From NCBI RefSeq assembly GCF_030406665.1, contig NZ_CP129121.1:930001-994000 (forward strand): a stretch of DNA of 64,000 bases, in the 5' to 3' direction. Source of the DNA: Halomonas halophila (lineage in GTDB: Bacteria > Pseudomonadota > Gammaproteobacteria > Pseudomonadales > Halomonadaceae). Positions within the stretch are counted from its first letter, which is position 1. Every line of letters starts with the position of its first letter. Both the position numbers and the translations under genes were made by a program. This document shows positions 11,033-21,500 of the stretch, one piece after another. The notes below the pieces were generated by a model. The model did no database searches. It saw only the letters and a program-made list of their open reading frames with translations, and was not told the origin of the DNA.

Positions 11033-14000
11033 ATGTGGAAACAACTGAAGGCCGGGCTGAGCCGCTGGATGCCGGGCATGTCCCGGGCCGACAGCCAGCT
11101 CAACCAGGCGCAAGGACACGCCAACAAGGCCAAGGGCCTGAAGCGGCTCGGTGCCTGGCTGTGGGCGCTGCTGGTGGTCGCGCTGCTGGTGGCGATCTGG
11201 TGGCTGGGGCCGCAGTGGGAGGTGTTCGACAGTCGCCCGCTGGGCCCCTGGCTCAATCGCCTGCTGGCCAGCCTGGCGCTGCTGGGCCTGGTGGCGGTGG
11301 TGTGGGGCATCCGTCTGGCGCGGCGCCTGCGCGCCCTGGACGAGGAGCGCCGCCACGAGTCGCAGCGTCAGCAGGACCCGGTGCTCGGCCAGGTCGAGCG
11401 TCAGGAGGAGAGCCTGGACGCTACCCTGCATGAGCTCACCGACAGCCTCGGCGGCGGCGCCAACGCCCGCTACAAGCTGCCCTGGTACCTGGTGATGGGC
11501 GTCGAGAACGCCGGCAAGACCAGCCTGATCAACCGCTCGGGGCAGAACTTCGCCCTGACCCACGTGATGAAGGCGTCCGGCCAGGGCAAGCGCGGCCGGC
11601 TGGGCTTCGACTGGTGGATCGGCGACAAGGCGGTGCTGATCGACCCGGACGGCGAACTGCTGACCCAGGGCGCGCTGCAGGGCGGCGAGCCGGCCGAGCT
11701 CGAGAGCCGGCTGTGGGATCACTTCGTCGACTGGCTGGAGCGTCATCGCTCGCGGCGTCCGCTGGACGGCGTGGTGCTGGTGCTCGACCTGGCGCGGCTC
11801 AGCGACGCCGAGGTGGCGGTGCGCAAGGCCTACGCCTCGCTGCTGCGTGCCCGGTTGCGCGAGCTGATGGAGCGCCACGGCAGCCGCCTGCCGGTCTACG
11901 TCACCTTCAGCAAGATGGATCTGCTGCACGGCTTCGACGACTTCTTCCGTCACTACTCCCGGGCCGCCCGTCGCGCCCCGCTCGGCTTCACCTTCTCCGC
12001 CGCGTCCCTCGACAAGCCGGGCCGTTGGGAAGAAGAGTTCGCCGAAGCCTATGACGGCATGCTCGAGCGGCTGAACCAGACGCTGCCGACCCTGCTGGCC
12101 GAATGCCGCGATCGCGACGAGCGCGAGGCGGTGTTCCGCTTCGTGCGCCAGCTGGCCGGCCTGCGCGACGTGCTGCTCGGCTTCATCGGCGAGGCGCTGT
12201 CCAGCGACCGCTTCTCCACCGCGGCCATGGTGCGCGGCGCCTATTTCACCTCGGTCTATCAGCAGGGCGTGCCGGAGGATCCCTTCGTCGACGCCGCCGC
12301 GCGGCGCTACGGCATGAGCGACGGCGTGCAGCCGGCCCACCGGGCCACCAGCTCGGCGCTGTTCTTCACCGAGGAGCTGTTCGACCGTATCATCTATCCG
12401 GAGTCGGGGCTCGCCGGCGACAACGCCCGGGCGGCGCGGCGCCGCCATCGCATTCGCCGTGCCAGCGCGCTGGCCTGCCTGTTCGGCGGGGCGGCCCTGG
12501 TCGGTGGCTGGTACCACTTCTATGACAAGAACGCCCAGGCGCTGGCCGCGGTGGAGGACAAGGCCGAGGCCTTCCTCGCCGTGCGCCCGAGCCACTGGCA
12601 GAGCGACGATCCCACCGGCCGGGCGCTGCTCGAGCCGCTGGATCGCCTGCTCGGTGCCACCCAGGAGTTCGGCGACTACCGCTCGCGGCCCTGGCTGCTG
12701 GCCGACATGGGCCTCTACCAGGGGCACGCGCTGGGCGTGGAGGTCGACAACGCCTACCTGCGCCTGCTCGAGCAGCAGTTCCTGCCGGCGCTGATGATCG
12801 GCATCATGGACGACATGAACCGCGCGCCGGACGGCAGTAACGACAAGCTGGCGCTGCTGCGCATCCTGCGCATGATGTCCGACGCCAGCGGCCGCCAGTC
12901 CCAGCGCGTGCACGACTTCATGGCCGACCGCTGGCAGGCGGCCTTCCCCGGCCAGGGCGACGTCCAACGCCGCCTGCTGGCGCACCTCGACTACGCCCTG
13001 GCCTACACCGACCTGGCGGGCCACGCCGAGGCCGGCATGCCCGGCGCCCGCGACGCCATGGCGCCGCTCGAGGGCAGCATCGAGGCGGCCCAGCAGGAGC
13101 TCGCCCGCCAGCCCATGGCCGAGCGCGTGTACGCCTCGCTCAAGGCCGGCATCTCCCAGGGCAGCGCCGCGCCGCTGGACCTGCGCTCGAGCGTCGGTTC
13201 GGCCTTCAGCCTGGTGTTCATGGCCCGCAACGACGAGGCCGAGCGGGTGCGCATCCCCGGCCTGCTGACCCGCAACGGCTTCGAGGGCTACTTCCTCGAG
13301 CGGCTGGATCAGGCCACCGAGCTGGCGCTGATCGATACCTGGGTGCTCGGCCAGCGCGACGACATCGACTTCAGCGAGGCCGACCGCCGGCGCCTGCAGG
13401 AGGCGCTGCGCGAGCGCTACGCCAGCGACTATCACGTCACCTGGCGCGAGGCCCTGGCCGATATCCGCCTGGTGCCGCTGCCCGACCTTCACCAGGCGGT
13501 GGTGGTGGCCGACGGCCTGCTCGGCGCCAGCCGTCCGCTGGATCGCCTGCTGGGCGAGGTGTCGCAGCAGACCCGCCTCTATCCGGAGCTGCCGGCGGAC
13601 GACGAGGCCGCCCGCCAGGCCCTGCAGCAGTCGCCGCGCTATCGTCTGGCCAGCGAGATCGCGCGCCACTTCGCCGAACTCAACGCGCTCACCGAGTCGC
13701 GCGGTGACAACCCCTCCAACCTCGACGAGATCAAGGACGCCGTCGGCGAGCTGCGCGACTATCTGCGTCAGGTCGACGAGGCCGGCGACCGCGGCCAGCA
13801 GGCCTTCCTGCTGGCCCGTGACCGCCTCTCGCTGCAGGGTGGCGATCCGATCGCGGCGCTGCAGCGCATCGCCGAGGACACCCCGGCGCCGGTGGGCGGC
13901 ATGCTCGAGAGCCTGGCCGACCAGAGCTGGCAGCTGCTGATGGAAAGCGCGATTCGCCACCTGGAGAGCCAGTGGATGGACGAGGTCGTGGTGCCCTTCC

Positions 14001-14686
14001 AGCAGCGCCTGGCCGGTCGCTACCCGCTGGCACCCCAGGCGTCCCGCGAGGTGTCGCTGGCCGACTTCGAGGAGTTCTTCGCCCCGGACGGCACCCTGGA
14101 TGCCTTCTACCAGCAGAACCTCAAGCCGTTCATCGAGGGCGCGCCGGAGGCCCTGCGCAACGCCGAGGGCGACTCGCTGCTGCGCCAGGGCGTGCTCGAC
14201 GCCGTGCAGCGCGCCGAGCGCATCCGCGAGGCCTACCTTAACCGCGACGGCGTGCTCGACGTGCCCTTCAGCCTGGAGCCGCTGAGCCTCAGCGCCGACA
14301 AGCGCCGCGGCGTGATCAGCGTCGACGGCCAGCTGATCGACTACGCCCACGGCGCCAGCCGCCGGGTGCCGATGATCTGGCCCAACGGCCTGCGCGACAG
14401 CAACGAGAGCCGCGTCACCCTGGTGCCGAGCCAGGTCAATCGCTCGCCGCGCACGCTGCGCCGCGACGGCCCCTGGGCCTGGTTCCGCCTGCTCGACGAG
14501 GCCCAGCTGACCGGCGCCGGCGAGCGCGAGCTGGAGCTCAGCTTCCGGGTCGACGGCGGCAGCATGCGCTACCGCCTGGTCGCCGACGGGCCGCGCAATC
14601 CCTTCACCCGGTCGCTGGTGGCGGGCTTCCGCCTGCCCAGGGCGCTCTACGCCGACGGAGGGCAGGACGATGCTGACGACGCTTAA
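11033..14686 (+). CDS. tssM: TssM (IcmF/VasK), inner-membrane core of the T6SS
   Basis: 1217 residues. Two transmembrane helices lie near residues 38-62 and 78-100, then a cytoplasmic NTPase-like domain with an intact P-loop (GVENAGKTSL at about 156), a third transmembrane helix at about 480-496, and a large periplasmic part ending in beta-rich sequence. The C-terminal region matches the TssJ-binding IcmF C-terminal domain (WPNGLRDSNESRVTL, GPWAWFRLLDEAQL). TssM spans the envelope and joins TssL to TssJ. The last 17 bases overlap the start of the next gene, so the two are translationally coupled. Confidence 0.95.
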   Translation: MWKQLKAGLSRWMPGMSRADSQLNQAQGHANKAKGLKRLGAWLWALLVVALLVAIWWLGPQWEVFDSRPLGPWLNRLLASLALLGLVAVVWGIRLARRLRALDEERRHESQRQQDPVLGQVERQEESLDATLHELTDSLGGGANARYKLPWYLVMGVENAGKTSLINRSGQNFALTHVMKASGQGKRGRLGFDWWIGDKAVLIDPDGELLTQGALQGGEPAELESRLWDHFVDWLERHRSRRPLDGVVLVLDLARLSDAEVAVRKAYASLLRARLRELMERHGSRLPVYVTFSKMDLLHGFDDFFRHYSRAARRAPLGFTFSAASLDKPGRWEEEFAEAYDGMLERLNQTLPTLLAECRDRDEREAVFRFVRQLAGLRDVLLGFIGEALSSDRFSTAAMVRGAYFTSVYQQGVPEDPFVDAAARRYGMSDGVQPAHRATSSALFFTEELFDRIIYPESGLAGDNARAARRRHRIRRASALACLFGGAALVGGWYHFYDKNAQALAAVEDKAEAFLAVRPSHWQSDDPTGRALLEPLDRLLGATQEFGDYRSRPWLLADMGLYQGHALGVEVDNAYLRLLEQQFLPALMIGIMDDMNRAPDGSNDKLALLRILRMMSDASGRQSQRVHDFMADRWQAAFPGQGDVQRRLLAHLDYALAYTDLAGHAEAGMPGARDAMAPLEGSIEAAQQELARQPMAERVYASLKAGISQGSAAPLDLRSSVGSAFSLVFMARNDEAERVRIPGLLTRNGFEGYFLERLDQATELALIDTWVLGQRDDIDFSEADRRRLQEALRERYASDYHVTWREALADIRLVPLPDLHQAVVVADGLLGASRPLDRLLGEVSQQTRLYPELPADDEAARQALQQSPRYRLASEIARHFAELNALTESRGDNPSNLDEIKDAVGELRDYLRQVDEAGDRGQQAFLLARDRLSLQGGDPIAALQRIAEDTPAPVGGMLESLADQSWQLLMESAIRHLESQWMDEVVVPFQQRLAGRYPLAPQASREVSLADFEEFFAPDGTLDAFYQQNLKPFIEGAPEALRNAEGDSLLRQGVLDAVQRAERIREAYLNRDGVLDVPFSLEPLSLSADKRRGVISVDGQLIDYAHGASRRVPMIWPNGLRDSNESRVTLVPSQVNRSPRTLRRDGPWAWFRLLDEAQLTGAGERELELSFRVDGGSMRYRLVADGPRNPFTRSLVAGFRLPRALYADGGQDDADDA

Positions 14687-15284
14687 GCGCTGGCTGGGCG
14701 CGTCGCCGAACCGGCCCGCCGCGGCGCCCGCCGTCGATCCCGCGCCGCCTGAGGCGGCGCCAGGGCTGGTGGAGGCCACCGTGGAGGACATCCCGCTGCT
14801 GCTCGAGGCCGCACGGCGCGCCGAGGAGCAGGGGCTTTCCCCCTGGGTGCTGCGCGACGAGAGCCGCCTCGAGACCCTGCGTCGCTCGCTGGAGTTCGTG
14901 GTCCATCGCGGCCTCTGGCTGCAGCGTGAGGGCGACCGGGTGGCGCACTGGCAGGGCCGGCTGCTGGCGCTTCGCCACGGCGACGGCCCGCTGCTCGGCA
15001 TGCTGCTGGTGTGTCGGCGCGACGACGAGTCGGCCTGGCAGCTGCGCTTCTTCTTCATCGCGCCGGAGTGGCAGGGCCGCGGCCACGGCGCCCGGCTGCT
15101 GCTGGCCGCCCGGCGCGAGCTGATGGGCACGCCGCTGCAGACCCGGCTGCCGTTGCAGGGCGCCGCCCCGGCCAGCCTGGTGGCGGCGGGATTCCGGCGC
15201 ATGCACGTGGACGCCGGCGGCGTGGCCAGCTTCGAGGCCCCGGTAGAGTGGAACGATCAACGCGAACGCACGCGCGGCGCCTGA
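14670..15284 (+). CDS. GNAT-fold acetyltransferase-like protein in the T6SS operon
   Basis: 204 residues. From residue 30 on it resembles a GNAT N-acetyltransferase. The acetyl-CoA-binding motif A reads FFFIAPEWQGRGHGARLL (Q-x-x-G-x-G core at about 135-140), and a motif-B-like end reads ASLVAAGFRRM. The first 30 residues are an Ala/Pro-rich tail. The gene starts 17 bases inside tssM and sits 28 bases before the PAAR gene, so it is part of the operon. V. cholerae has vasL near this place; this protein does not look like VasL. The substrate is unknown. Modification of a T6SS component or effector, or protection from an effector, are possibilities I cannot separate. Confidence 0.65.
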   Translation: MLTTLKRWLGASPNRPAAAPAVDPAPPEAAPGLVEATVEDIPLLLEAARRAEEQGLSPWVLRDESRLETLRRSLEFVVHRGLWLQREGDRVAHWQGRLLALRHGDGPLLGMLLVCRRDDESAWQLRFFFIAPEWQGRGHGARLLLAARRELMGTPLQTRLPLQGAAPASLVAAGFRRMHVDAGGVASFEAPVEWNDQRERTRGA

Positions 15285-15312
15285 GCGGCGGCGCGCTTCG
15301 CAAGGAGGACGC

Positions 15313-15600
15313 ATGGGACGCAAGTTCGTATTGCTGGGGGATCTCGGCACCGACCACGAGGGCTTTCCGCCCACGCCGGTGATCGCCGGCAGCCCGACGA
15401 CGATGATCGACGGCAAGCCGGTGGCGCGCCTGGGCGATCCGCTGGAGCCCCACGACAAGCCCAATCACGGCCCCCACCCGCGCGCCATCGCCGCCGGCTC
15501 GGGCAGCATCCTGGTCGACGGCAAGCCGGTGGCGCTCACCGATCACGCCGTGGACTGCGGCGGCGTGGTGATCGGCACCGCCAGCGGGGAGGGCAGCTGA
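15313..15600 (+). CDS. PAAR-domain spike tip protein
   Basis: 95 residues after an AAGGAGG ribosome-binding site. It is a stand-alone PAAR protein: the start GRKFVLLGDLGTDHEGFPPTP and repeats of IDGKPVARLGDPL and VDGKPVALTDHAVDCGG give the conical fold, with His/Cys residues (H at DHEG, H at the EPHDKPNHGPHPR loop, DH, DCGG) suited to zinc binding. PAAR sharpens the VgrG trimer. It has no N- or C-terminal effector extension. The next gene, vgrG, starts two bases after its stop. Confidence 0.92.
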   Translation: MGRKFVLLGDLGTDHEGFPPTPVIAGSPTTMIDGKPVARLGDPLEPHDKPNHGPHPRAIAAGSGSILVDGKPVALTDHAVDCGGVVIGTASGEGS

Positions 15601-15601
15601 C

Positions 15602-17656
15602 ATGGCCGACCGTAGCGGACTGCAGTTCACCCTGAGCCTCACGGGGGCCGAGGACGCCGATCTGGCCGTCGTCGACTTCACCCATGAAGAGGCGCTCTCG
15701 GCGCCCTTCCACCTGCGGGTGAGCTTCGCCAGCCGCGCCGCCGACCTCTCGCCCGAGGCGCTGCTCGACCGCCCGGCGAGTCTGACCGTGTGGCAGGACG
15801 GCGTGGCCCAGCGCCGGGTCCACGGCATCGTGGCCGAGTTCGGCCGCGGCGACCGCGGCCATCGCCGCAGCTTCTACGAGGTGGTGATCCGCCCCTCGCT
15901 GTGGCGGCTCTCGCTGCGCCAGAACTCGCGCATCTTCCAGCGTGTCTCGCCGCTGACCATTCTCAACACCCTGTGCGAGGAGCGTGGCCTGACCGACGTG
16001 GCCTTCGCGGTGACCCGCGAGCCCGCCGAGCGCGAGTACTGCGTGCAGTACCGCGAGACCGACCTCGAATTCCTCGAGCGCCTGGCCGCCGAGGAAGGGC
16101 TGTTCTATTTCCACGAATTTGAGGATGCCGATCTTGGCGCCCATCGTCTGGTGTTCGCCGACGATCCCCAGGTGCTCACCGGCCTCGGCGAGCGCCGCTA
16201 TCATCACCGTGCCGGCGGCACGCCGCCCCAGCGCCATCTGCGGCGGCTGACCCAGACCGCCCGGGTGCGCCCGGCCCGGGCCCAGCTCAAGGACTATTCG
16301 TTCAAGCAGCCGGCCTATGCGCAGCTTCATGACCAGCAGGGCAAAGGGTTAGAGCAGCACAGCCAGCGCGAGGACTACGAGCACTACGACTACCCGGGCC
16401 GCTACAAGGCCGATGCCTCGGGCCGTGCCTTCACCCGCCACCGGCTCGAGCACCTGCGCCACGACGCCCTGACCCTGGACGGCGAGAGCGACCTGCCCGA
16501 ACTCACCCCGGGTGCGCGCTTCACCCTGGCCGACCACGACGTCGGCGAGTTCAACCGCGGCTGGCAGGTCGTCAAGGTGGTCCACCAGGGCGAGCAGCCC
16601 CAGGCGCTGGGCGAGGATGCCGTGCAGGCCGACGGCATGACGCGGTATCACAACACCCTGAGCCTGACCCCGGACGATGCCGCCTGGCGCCCCGCGCCGC
16701 GGCCCAAGCCGCGGGTCGACGGCCCCCAGGTGGCCTTCGTGGTCGGCCCCGAGGGTGAGGAGATCCACTGCGACGAGCACGGTCGGGTGCGCTGCCAGTT
16801 CCCCTGGGACCGCTACGCCGAGCCCAATGAAACCGCCAGCGCCTGGCTGCGCGTGAGCCAGGGCTGGGCCGGCGGCGGCTACGGCATGATGGCGATTCCG
16901 CGCATCGGCCACGAGGTGATCGTGTCCTTCCTCGAGGGCGACCCGGATCAGCCGCTGGTCACCGGACGCACCTACCACGCGGTCAATACGCCGCCGTATT
17001 CGCTGCCGGAGCACAAGACGCGCACCGTGCTGCGCACCCAGACCCACCAGGGCGAGGGCTTCAACGAGCTGCGCTTCGAGGACCAGCACGATCAGGAACA
17101 GATCTGGGTGCACGCCCAGAAGGACCTGGAACTGCTGACCGAGAACGACCGCACCGAGGAGATCCGCCGCGACAGCCACCTCAAGGTCAAGCGCGATCGC
17201 GTCACTGAGATCGACCGCGACGACCACCACACCGTGCACGGCGAGCGGCGCACCCAGGTCGACGGCGACGATCATCTCACCGTGGGCCAGACCCGCCACG
17301 AGAAGATCGGCCGCGCCCAGCTGGTCGAGGCCGGCAGCGAGGTGCACCACAAGGCCGGCATGAAGGTGGTGGTCGAGGCCGGCGCCGAGATCACCCTCAA
17401 GGCCGGCGGCAGCTTCGTGAAGCTCGACCCCTCTGGGGTGACCATCGTCGGCCCGAGCGTGAAGATCAACTCCGGCGGCAGCCCCGGCAGTGGCACCGGG
17501 CAGAGCGCCCAGGCGCCGATCCTGCCGGGGGAGGCGACGGAGGAGAGCCATACGATCGTGGCGCCGATTCGCCACCGGGCCCAGCTCACCTCGATGCTCA
17601 AGGCACCGCCCAGCTGCGAGATCTGCGAGGCGGCCGGCGAGCAGGGGCAAGGCTAG
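15602..17656 (+). CDS. vgrG: VgrG (TssI) spike protein
   Basis: 684 residues. The gp27-like part covers about 1-370 (LSLTGAEDADLAVVDFTHEE, REYCVQYRETDLEFLERLAAEEGLFYF). The gp5-like OB domain follows (CDEHGRVRCQFPWDRYAE, ASAWLRVSQGWAGGGYGMM, PRIGHEVIVSFLEGDPDQPLVTGR). The beta-helix needle covers about 500-620 with many D/E-H-x-V repeats. The last 55 residues are a short Gly/Ser/Pro-rich tail ending in a CEIC pair. There is no recognisable toxic extension, so the tail is more likely a docking site for the adaptor or effector. The adjoining DUF4123 gene begins at the next base. Confidence 0.95.
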   Translation: MADRSGLQFTLSLTGAEDADLAVVDFTHEEALSAPFHLRVSFASRAADLSPEALLDRPASLTVWQDGVAQRRVHGIVAEFGRGDRGHRRSFYEVVIRPSLWRLSLRQNSRIFQRVSPLTILNTLCEERGLTDVAFAVTREPAEREYCVQYRETDLEFLERLAAEEGLFYFHEFEDADLGAHRLVFADDPQVLTGLGERRYHHRAGGTPPQRHLRRLTQTARVRPARAQLKDYSFKQPAYAQLHDQQGKGLEQHSQREDYEHYDYPGRYKADASGRAFTRHRLEHLRHDALTLDGESDLPELTPGARFTLADHDVGEFNRGWQVVKVVHQGEQPQALGEDAVQADGMTRYHNTLSLTPDDAAWRPAPRPKPRVDGPQVAFVVGPEGEEIHCDEHGRVRCQFPWDRYAEPNETASAWLRVSQGWAGGGYGMMAIPRIGHEVIVSFLEGDPDQPLVTGRTYHAVNTPPYSLPEHKTRTVLRTQTHQGEGFNELRFEDQHDQEQIWVHAQKDLELLTENDRTEEIRRDSHLKVKRDRVTEIDRDDHHTVHGERRTQVDGDDHLTVGQTRHEKIGRAQLVEAGSEVHHKAGMKVVVEAGAEITLKAGGSFVKLDPSGVTIVGPSVKINSGGSPGSGTGQSAQAPILPGEATEESHTIVAPIRHRAQLTSMLKAPPSCEICEAAGEQGQG

Positions 17657-18580
17657 ATGATACGGTCGGATCGCATCACGCATGTACTGGTGGATGGAGT
17701 GCGCTACCCGGATGCGCTCAGGCGGCTCTATGCGCGAGACGATCTGGCCGAGATCGAGCCGCTCTACCTGATGACGCGTTTCAAGGATCTTGCCGAGCAG
17801 GGGCCGATTCTGGTGGCGCCGCGGGGTCGGGGCTTCGTCGACGAGATCCTGGCCGAGGGCGACGGCGAGCTAACCCGCGCCATGTCGCTGCTGACCGCTT
17901 CGGCGACCACCGAGGCCCTGGGCGACCATCTGCTTCGATTCGTCGAGGCGGAGATCGACGGCATCTCCCGGCTGGTGAGGTTCGCCGACCCGTTGGTGCT
18001 GCGGCACTGGCTGGCGAGCTTCGGCGACATCGTGCCGGCCGAGGTCATGGGCCCCATCCACGCCTGGCGAGTGGCACACTGGGCCCCGGCCTGGGGCGCG
18101 ACGGCCGCGCCGCAATGGCGAGTCTTCGAAGCGAGCGAGTCTTCAGTGCTGGAGGCAGGGCGGGGGACGCCTGTGCCCGCTATGATGGGCGCGCCGCAGC
18201 AAGAGGCGCTGGAGGCGGTGGCGCGCTGGCAGTTCAAGGAGCGACTATCGGCGTATTTCAGCCGCCATCTCGGCGAGGCCTGGGCGGAGGTGCCGCTCGA
18301 CCGGCGCGGCGATTGGCTGGACGCCCGTCTGGATGATGCCCAGGCCTGGGGGGCGCAGACCGAACGCCAGTTCGCCATCTGGTGCGAGCTCGCCCTGCGC
18401 CGGGGGGAGACGTTCATGACGGCGAGCGATGGCCTCTACGCGCGCTGGGTGGCGGGCGACGCGTCTCGGGGCGAGCTTCCCCGCCAGCAGCAACTCTATG
18501 CACTCGATGACTGGAGCCGCTCGGAGGCGGCGGATCAGCAGAACGGAAACCGGACCACAAGGATGTCATCCCATGACTGA
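17657..18580 (+). CDS. DUF4123 T6SS effector chaperone/adaptor (Tap/Tec type)
   Basis: 307 residues, starting directly after the vgrG stop. The sequence fits the DUF4123 adaptor family: HVLVDGVRYPDAL and EPLYLMTRFKDLAEQGPILV near the start, then LRFVEAEIDG, LVRFADPLVLRHWL and the GPIHAWRVA core near residue 130. Adaptors of this family load the effector encoded immediately downstream onto the VgrG encoded immediately upstream and are not secreted. The final eight bases overlap the effector start (ATGACTGA), which is typical of adaptor-effector pairs. The C-terminal third (from about 180) is variable in the family and probably specifies the effector. Confidence 0.85.
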   Translation: MIRSDRITHVLVDGVRYPDALRRLYARDDLAEIEPLYLMTRFKDLAEQGPILVAPRGRGFVDEILAEGDGELTRAMSLLTASATTEALGDHLLRFVEAEIDGISRLVRFADPLVLRHWLASFGDIVPAEVMGPIHAWRVAHWAPAWGATAAPQWRVFEASESSVLEAGRGTPVPAMMGAPQQEALEAVARWQFKERLSAYFSRHLGEAWAEVPLDRRGDWLDARLDDAQAWGAQTERQFAIWCELALRRGETFMTASDGLYARWVAGDASRGELPRQQQLYALDDWSRSEAADQQNGNRTTRMSSHD

Positions 18581-21500
18581 TCGACACGCCCAGCAGGACG
18601 CGCGCGATGCCGAATTCGGCGAGACCCCGTTAGGCTCGGCGAGTATGTGCCCGCTGTATCGCGAGGGGGCCATCTTCCCGGTGCGCTATGCCATCGATGA
18701 AACGTCGAGCGAGTCCGAGGACATCCAGGGGCCGCACCCGCTGGCCGAAGGATGGGACGATCACGGCTATCCGGCCCTGCAGACGCGCAGCTACTGCCTG
18801 CGTCAGCTGCGTGACGGCTGGCTGTACGTCTGGGATGAGGTGGACCGCACCTTCCACGAGTACCGCATCGAAGGGCATCGGTTCACGCGCATCGTCTGGC
18901 CCGAGAACATCAACGACACCCGCCCCGACGTGCGCGAGGGGGATGGTGGTGGCGAGAGCAAGCCGTACCTGCTGTACCCCTGCCGCAGCCGTATCTGGCT
19001 GGCCTATTCCTCGGTGCAATGGACCTGGCGCATCTGCGAGCACCTGCGCTCTAACGTGGACTCCCGAGAGCGCTTCATGCGCAAGCTCGACGTGCGCTCG
19101 GCCGTCGAGGCACCCGGCAGCGTTGCCCATGTGGGGCCGCTGACGGAGCTTGGCCAGCACGTGGCCGATGTGACGCCGCAGGGGGCGGCTCGCGATTTCG
19201 AATCCGCCACGGTGATGACGAGAGCGCTCACCGAGGAAGAACAGGAAGGATCCGAGGAGTCGGCTTATACCACCCTGGCATTCAAGCCCGAGATCAGCCA
19301 GGACGCGGTGCTGGCCCAGGTGCCCGACAAGGATGAGGCCCTGTTCGTGGCGCTGGATGACGATCTTGGCATTGCTAACGACCTGACCATGCAGCTGCTG
19401 GGTGTGGAAATGGCTCGCGAGCAGTTCGAGGACGAGCATGGGCATCGCCTCAATACTGCGCTGATGGTGCAACGGCTGTGCGGTATCGATGAGAGCGATC
19501 TTCCCGAAGCCGTGCGTGACGATCCCGAGCAACAGCGCCGGGCTATCGAATTGCTGGACCAGCATTATCGCCTTAAACAGAGCGACGAACTGTCGACGGC
19601 GGTTAACCGGGGTAGCCCTTTCGATTCGGCGATCCGCGCGAATGCCAATGCCAACAATCGTCAGGCTCAGCTGGAAGCTTACGAAGCCGAGCTGGCCGAG
19701 CTTGGGATCGAACCTCGCGACGATGACGACTTTCGGGAGTGGAAGGCCAAGGCGATCTGGCGCAACGATGTGGATTACGAAGGAGCATTGGCCTTCATCG
19801 ATGAGCGGCAGCCAGAACTCGAGCGCCTGCAGCTGCATTGCCGTCGCAATCGCGAGGACCTGACCACTTGGCTGGATCGCCTGCCGACATCGGCCCAGGC
19901 GCTGTGCTTCGATGGCTGCAATGTGTTGCAGACTCGGGCACTCATCGAGTTCACACGGATGGTGAGCGAGGCACTCGGTGCCAGTGAGGAAGGACAACAG
20001 TGGATGACCGAGCGGGCGCAGCAGCGCGACAACTTGGTGGGGCTGGCGCTGTTCAATTTCTCGCCCGAACTGGAACAGGCCCTCACCCAAGTGGCACATG
20101 ACTTTATCGAGACCGAAGAGTCGGACGGCCCATCGGTATCGGACGCCGCAAACGTGGCTTCTCGGGCAAACGAGACAAAGGGCGTGCTTGATCTCAAAAG
20201 CGTTCGTGACAGTAGCGCCTTCCAAGCCCTGGCGCCGCATGTCCAGGAGTTCCTGGATACTCTGGTCACGGCCGTGCAAGGACCGGCCAAGCTCGCTTGG
20301 GAAGGGCTAGCCTACCAAGTGTTACCTGCGGTGGGCGCGGGCGCTTCAGTCAGTGCCGAGCGTCTTGCTCAGGGGCTCTCTCAGACCATGCAAGCGGCTT
20401 TCGTGCATCCCGATAACGCCGCCAAAAACACCCAACTGGTCCGGGATGGAGACTTCGAGGCTCGCCACCGTCGTTGGCGGGGCAATGTCGTGCGCCGTCA
20501 AAACAGCATTCGTGGCCTGAGAATAGCGCTAGCACGTCCAGCTGCGCCACATGACCGTGCTGCGCAGTTGAAGGATCTCAATGGCCAGCAGCAGGAGCTC
20601 GATGAGCTGATGACCCGTGAGCCGAAGCAGTTCGTCGCTCATCAGGCAGGAAGCTCCGGTGGGCCGAGCGAAACTCTAGGCTTTGATGAGTTGCGTGAAC
20701 AGAATCGGCTCAAGCTTCAGGAAGGTGCCGCCGCTGCCCAGGCTCGAATGCGGGGGTGGATGAATCGCTATGGTGGTGGGCTACCGCTGTTGATCGCCGG
20801 GCTGAATCTGCTGAACGTCGGCAACACCCTCGCCACCATTGAGCGCGACGGCATGGATAGTAATACCCGGCAATCCCTGATCAGCGGCTTGGGTTACACG
20901 ACCAACGCGGTAATGGCGCTATGGGTGGTGCCGTACTGGAACAAGCATGCTGAACGTGTGGGGGCATTAAGCAAAGGAACCTTTGAGTTAGCTAAAAAAG
21001 GCATTCGTGAATGGCGCCAGTTAAAAAATTGGTCCTTTGTCCGAACAGCCGCCAAACTGACCACCCGTGTGGCCGGCATGGCGGTGTTTGGGGCAATTGG
21101 GGCGTTAACAGAAGCGTTGCAAATTTGGGGTCAGCTTGGTTCTACAACCAGTACCGAAGAGAGCTTAGCGCTGCGAGCAAAATTCACGAGTACTGTCGCG
21201 ATGGGGCTTTTATCAGGCGCACAGTTTGTTGGAGCCCTGTTGGGCAGGTGGATCGCTTTCGCCTGGATCATGGCACCTTGGACAGTCTGGGTCTTCGCCA
21301 TCGCCGGGGTGGTGTATCTTTTCTCCTCCTTTATCGCGGGACATTATCACCGCGAGGGTATGCGTCTTTGGCTCTACCGGAGTGGTTGGGGGAATTCCCC
21401 TCAGTGGTCAGATGATGACGAAGGTCAAGCTGACGAATGGCGCGCCCTGTTGGAAACCCTCTACCAACCATCAGCCCGCCTGGAGCCGGTAACCACCCTT

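Noticed and set aside
10616..15202. A very long minus-strand open frame antisense to tssA-tssM
   Set aside because: High GC leaves antisense frames open. The product is low-complexity Ala/Gly/Arg/His-rich with no domain, and the plus strand holds clear tssA and tssM.
17495..17656. Evolved VgrG with a toxic C-terminal domain
   Set aside because: The tail after the needle is only about 55 residues and Gly/Ser/Pro-rich.
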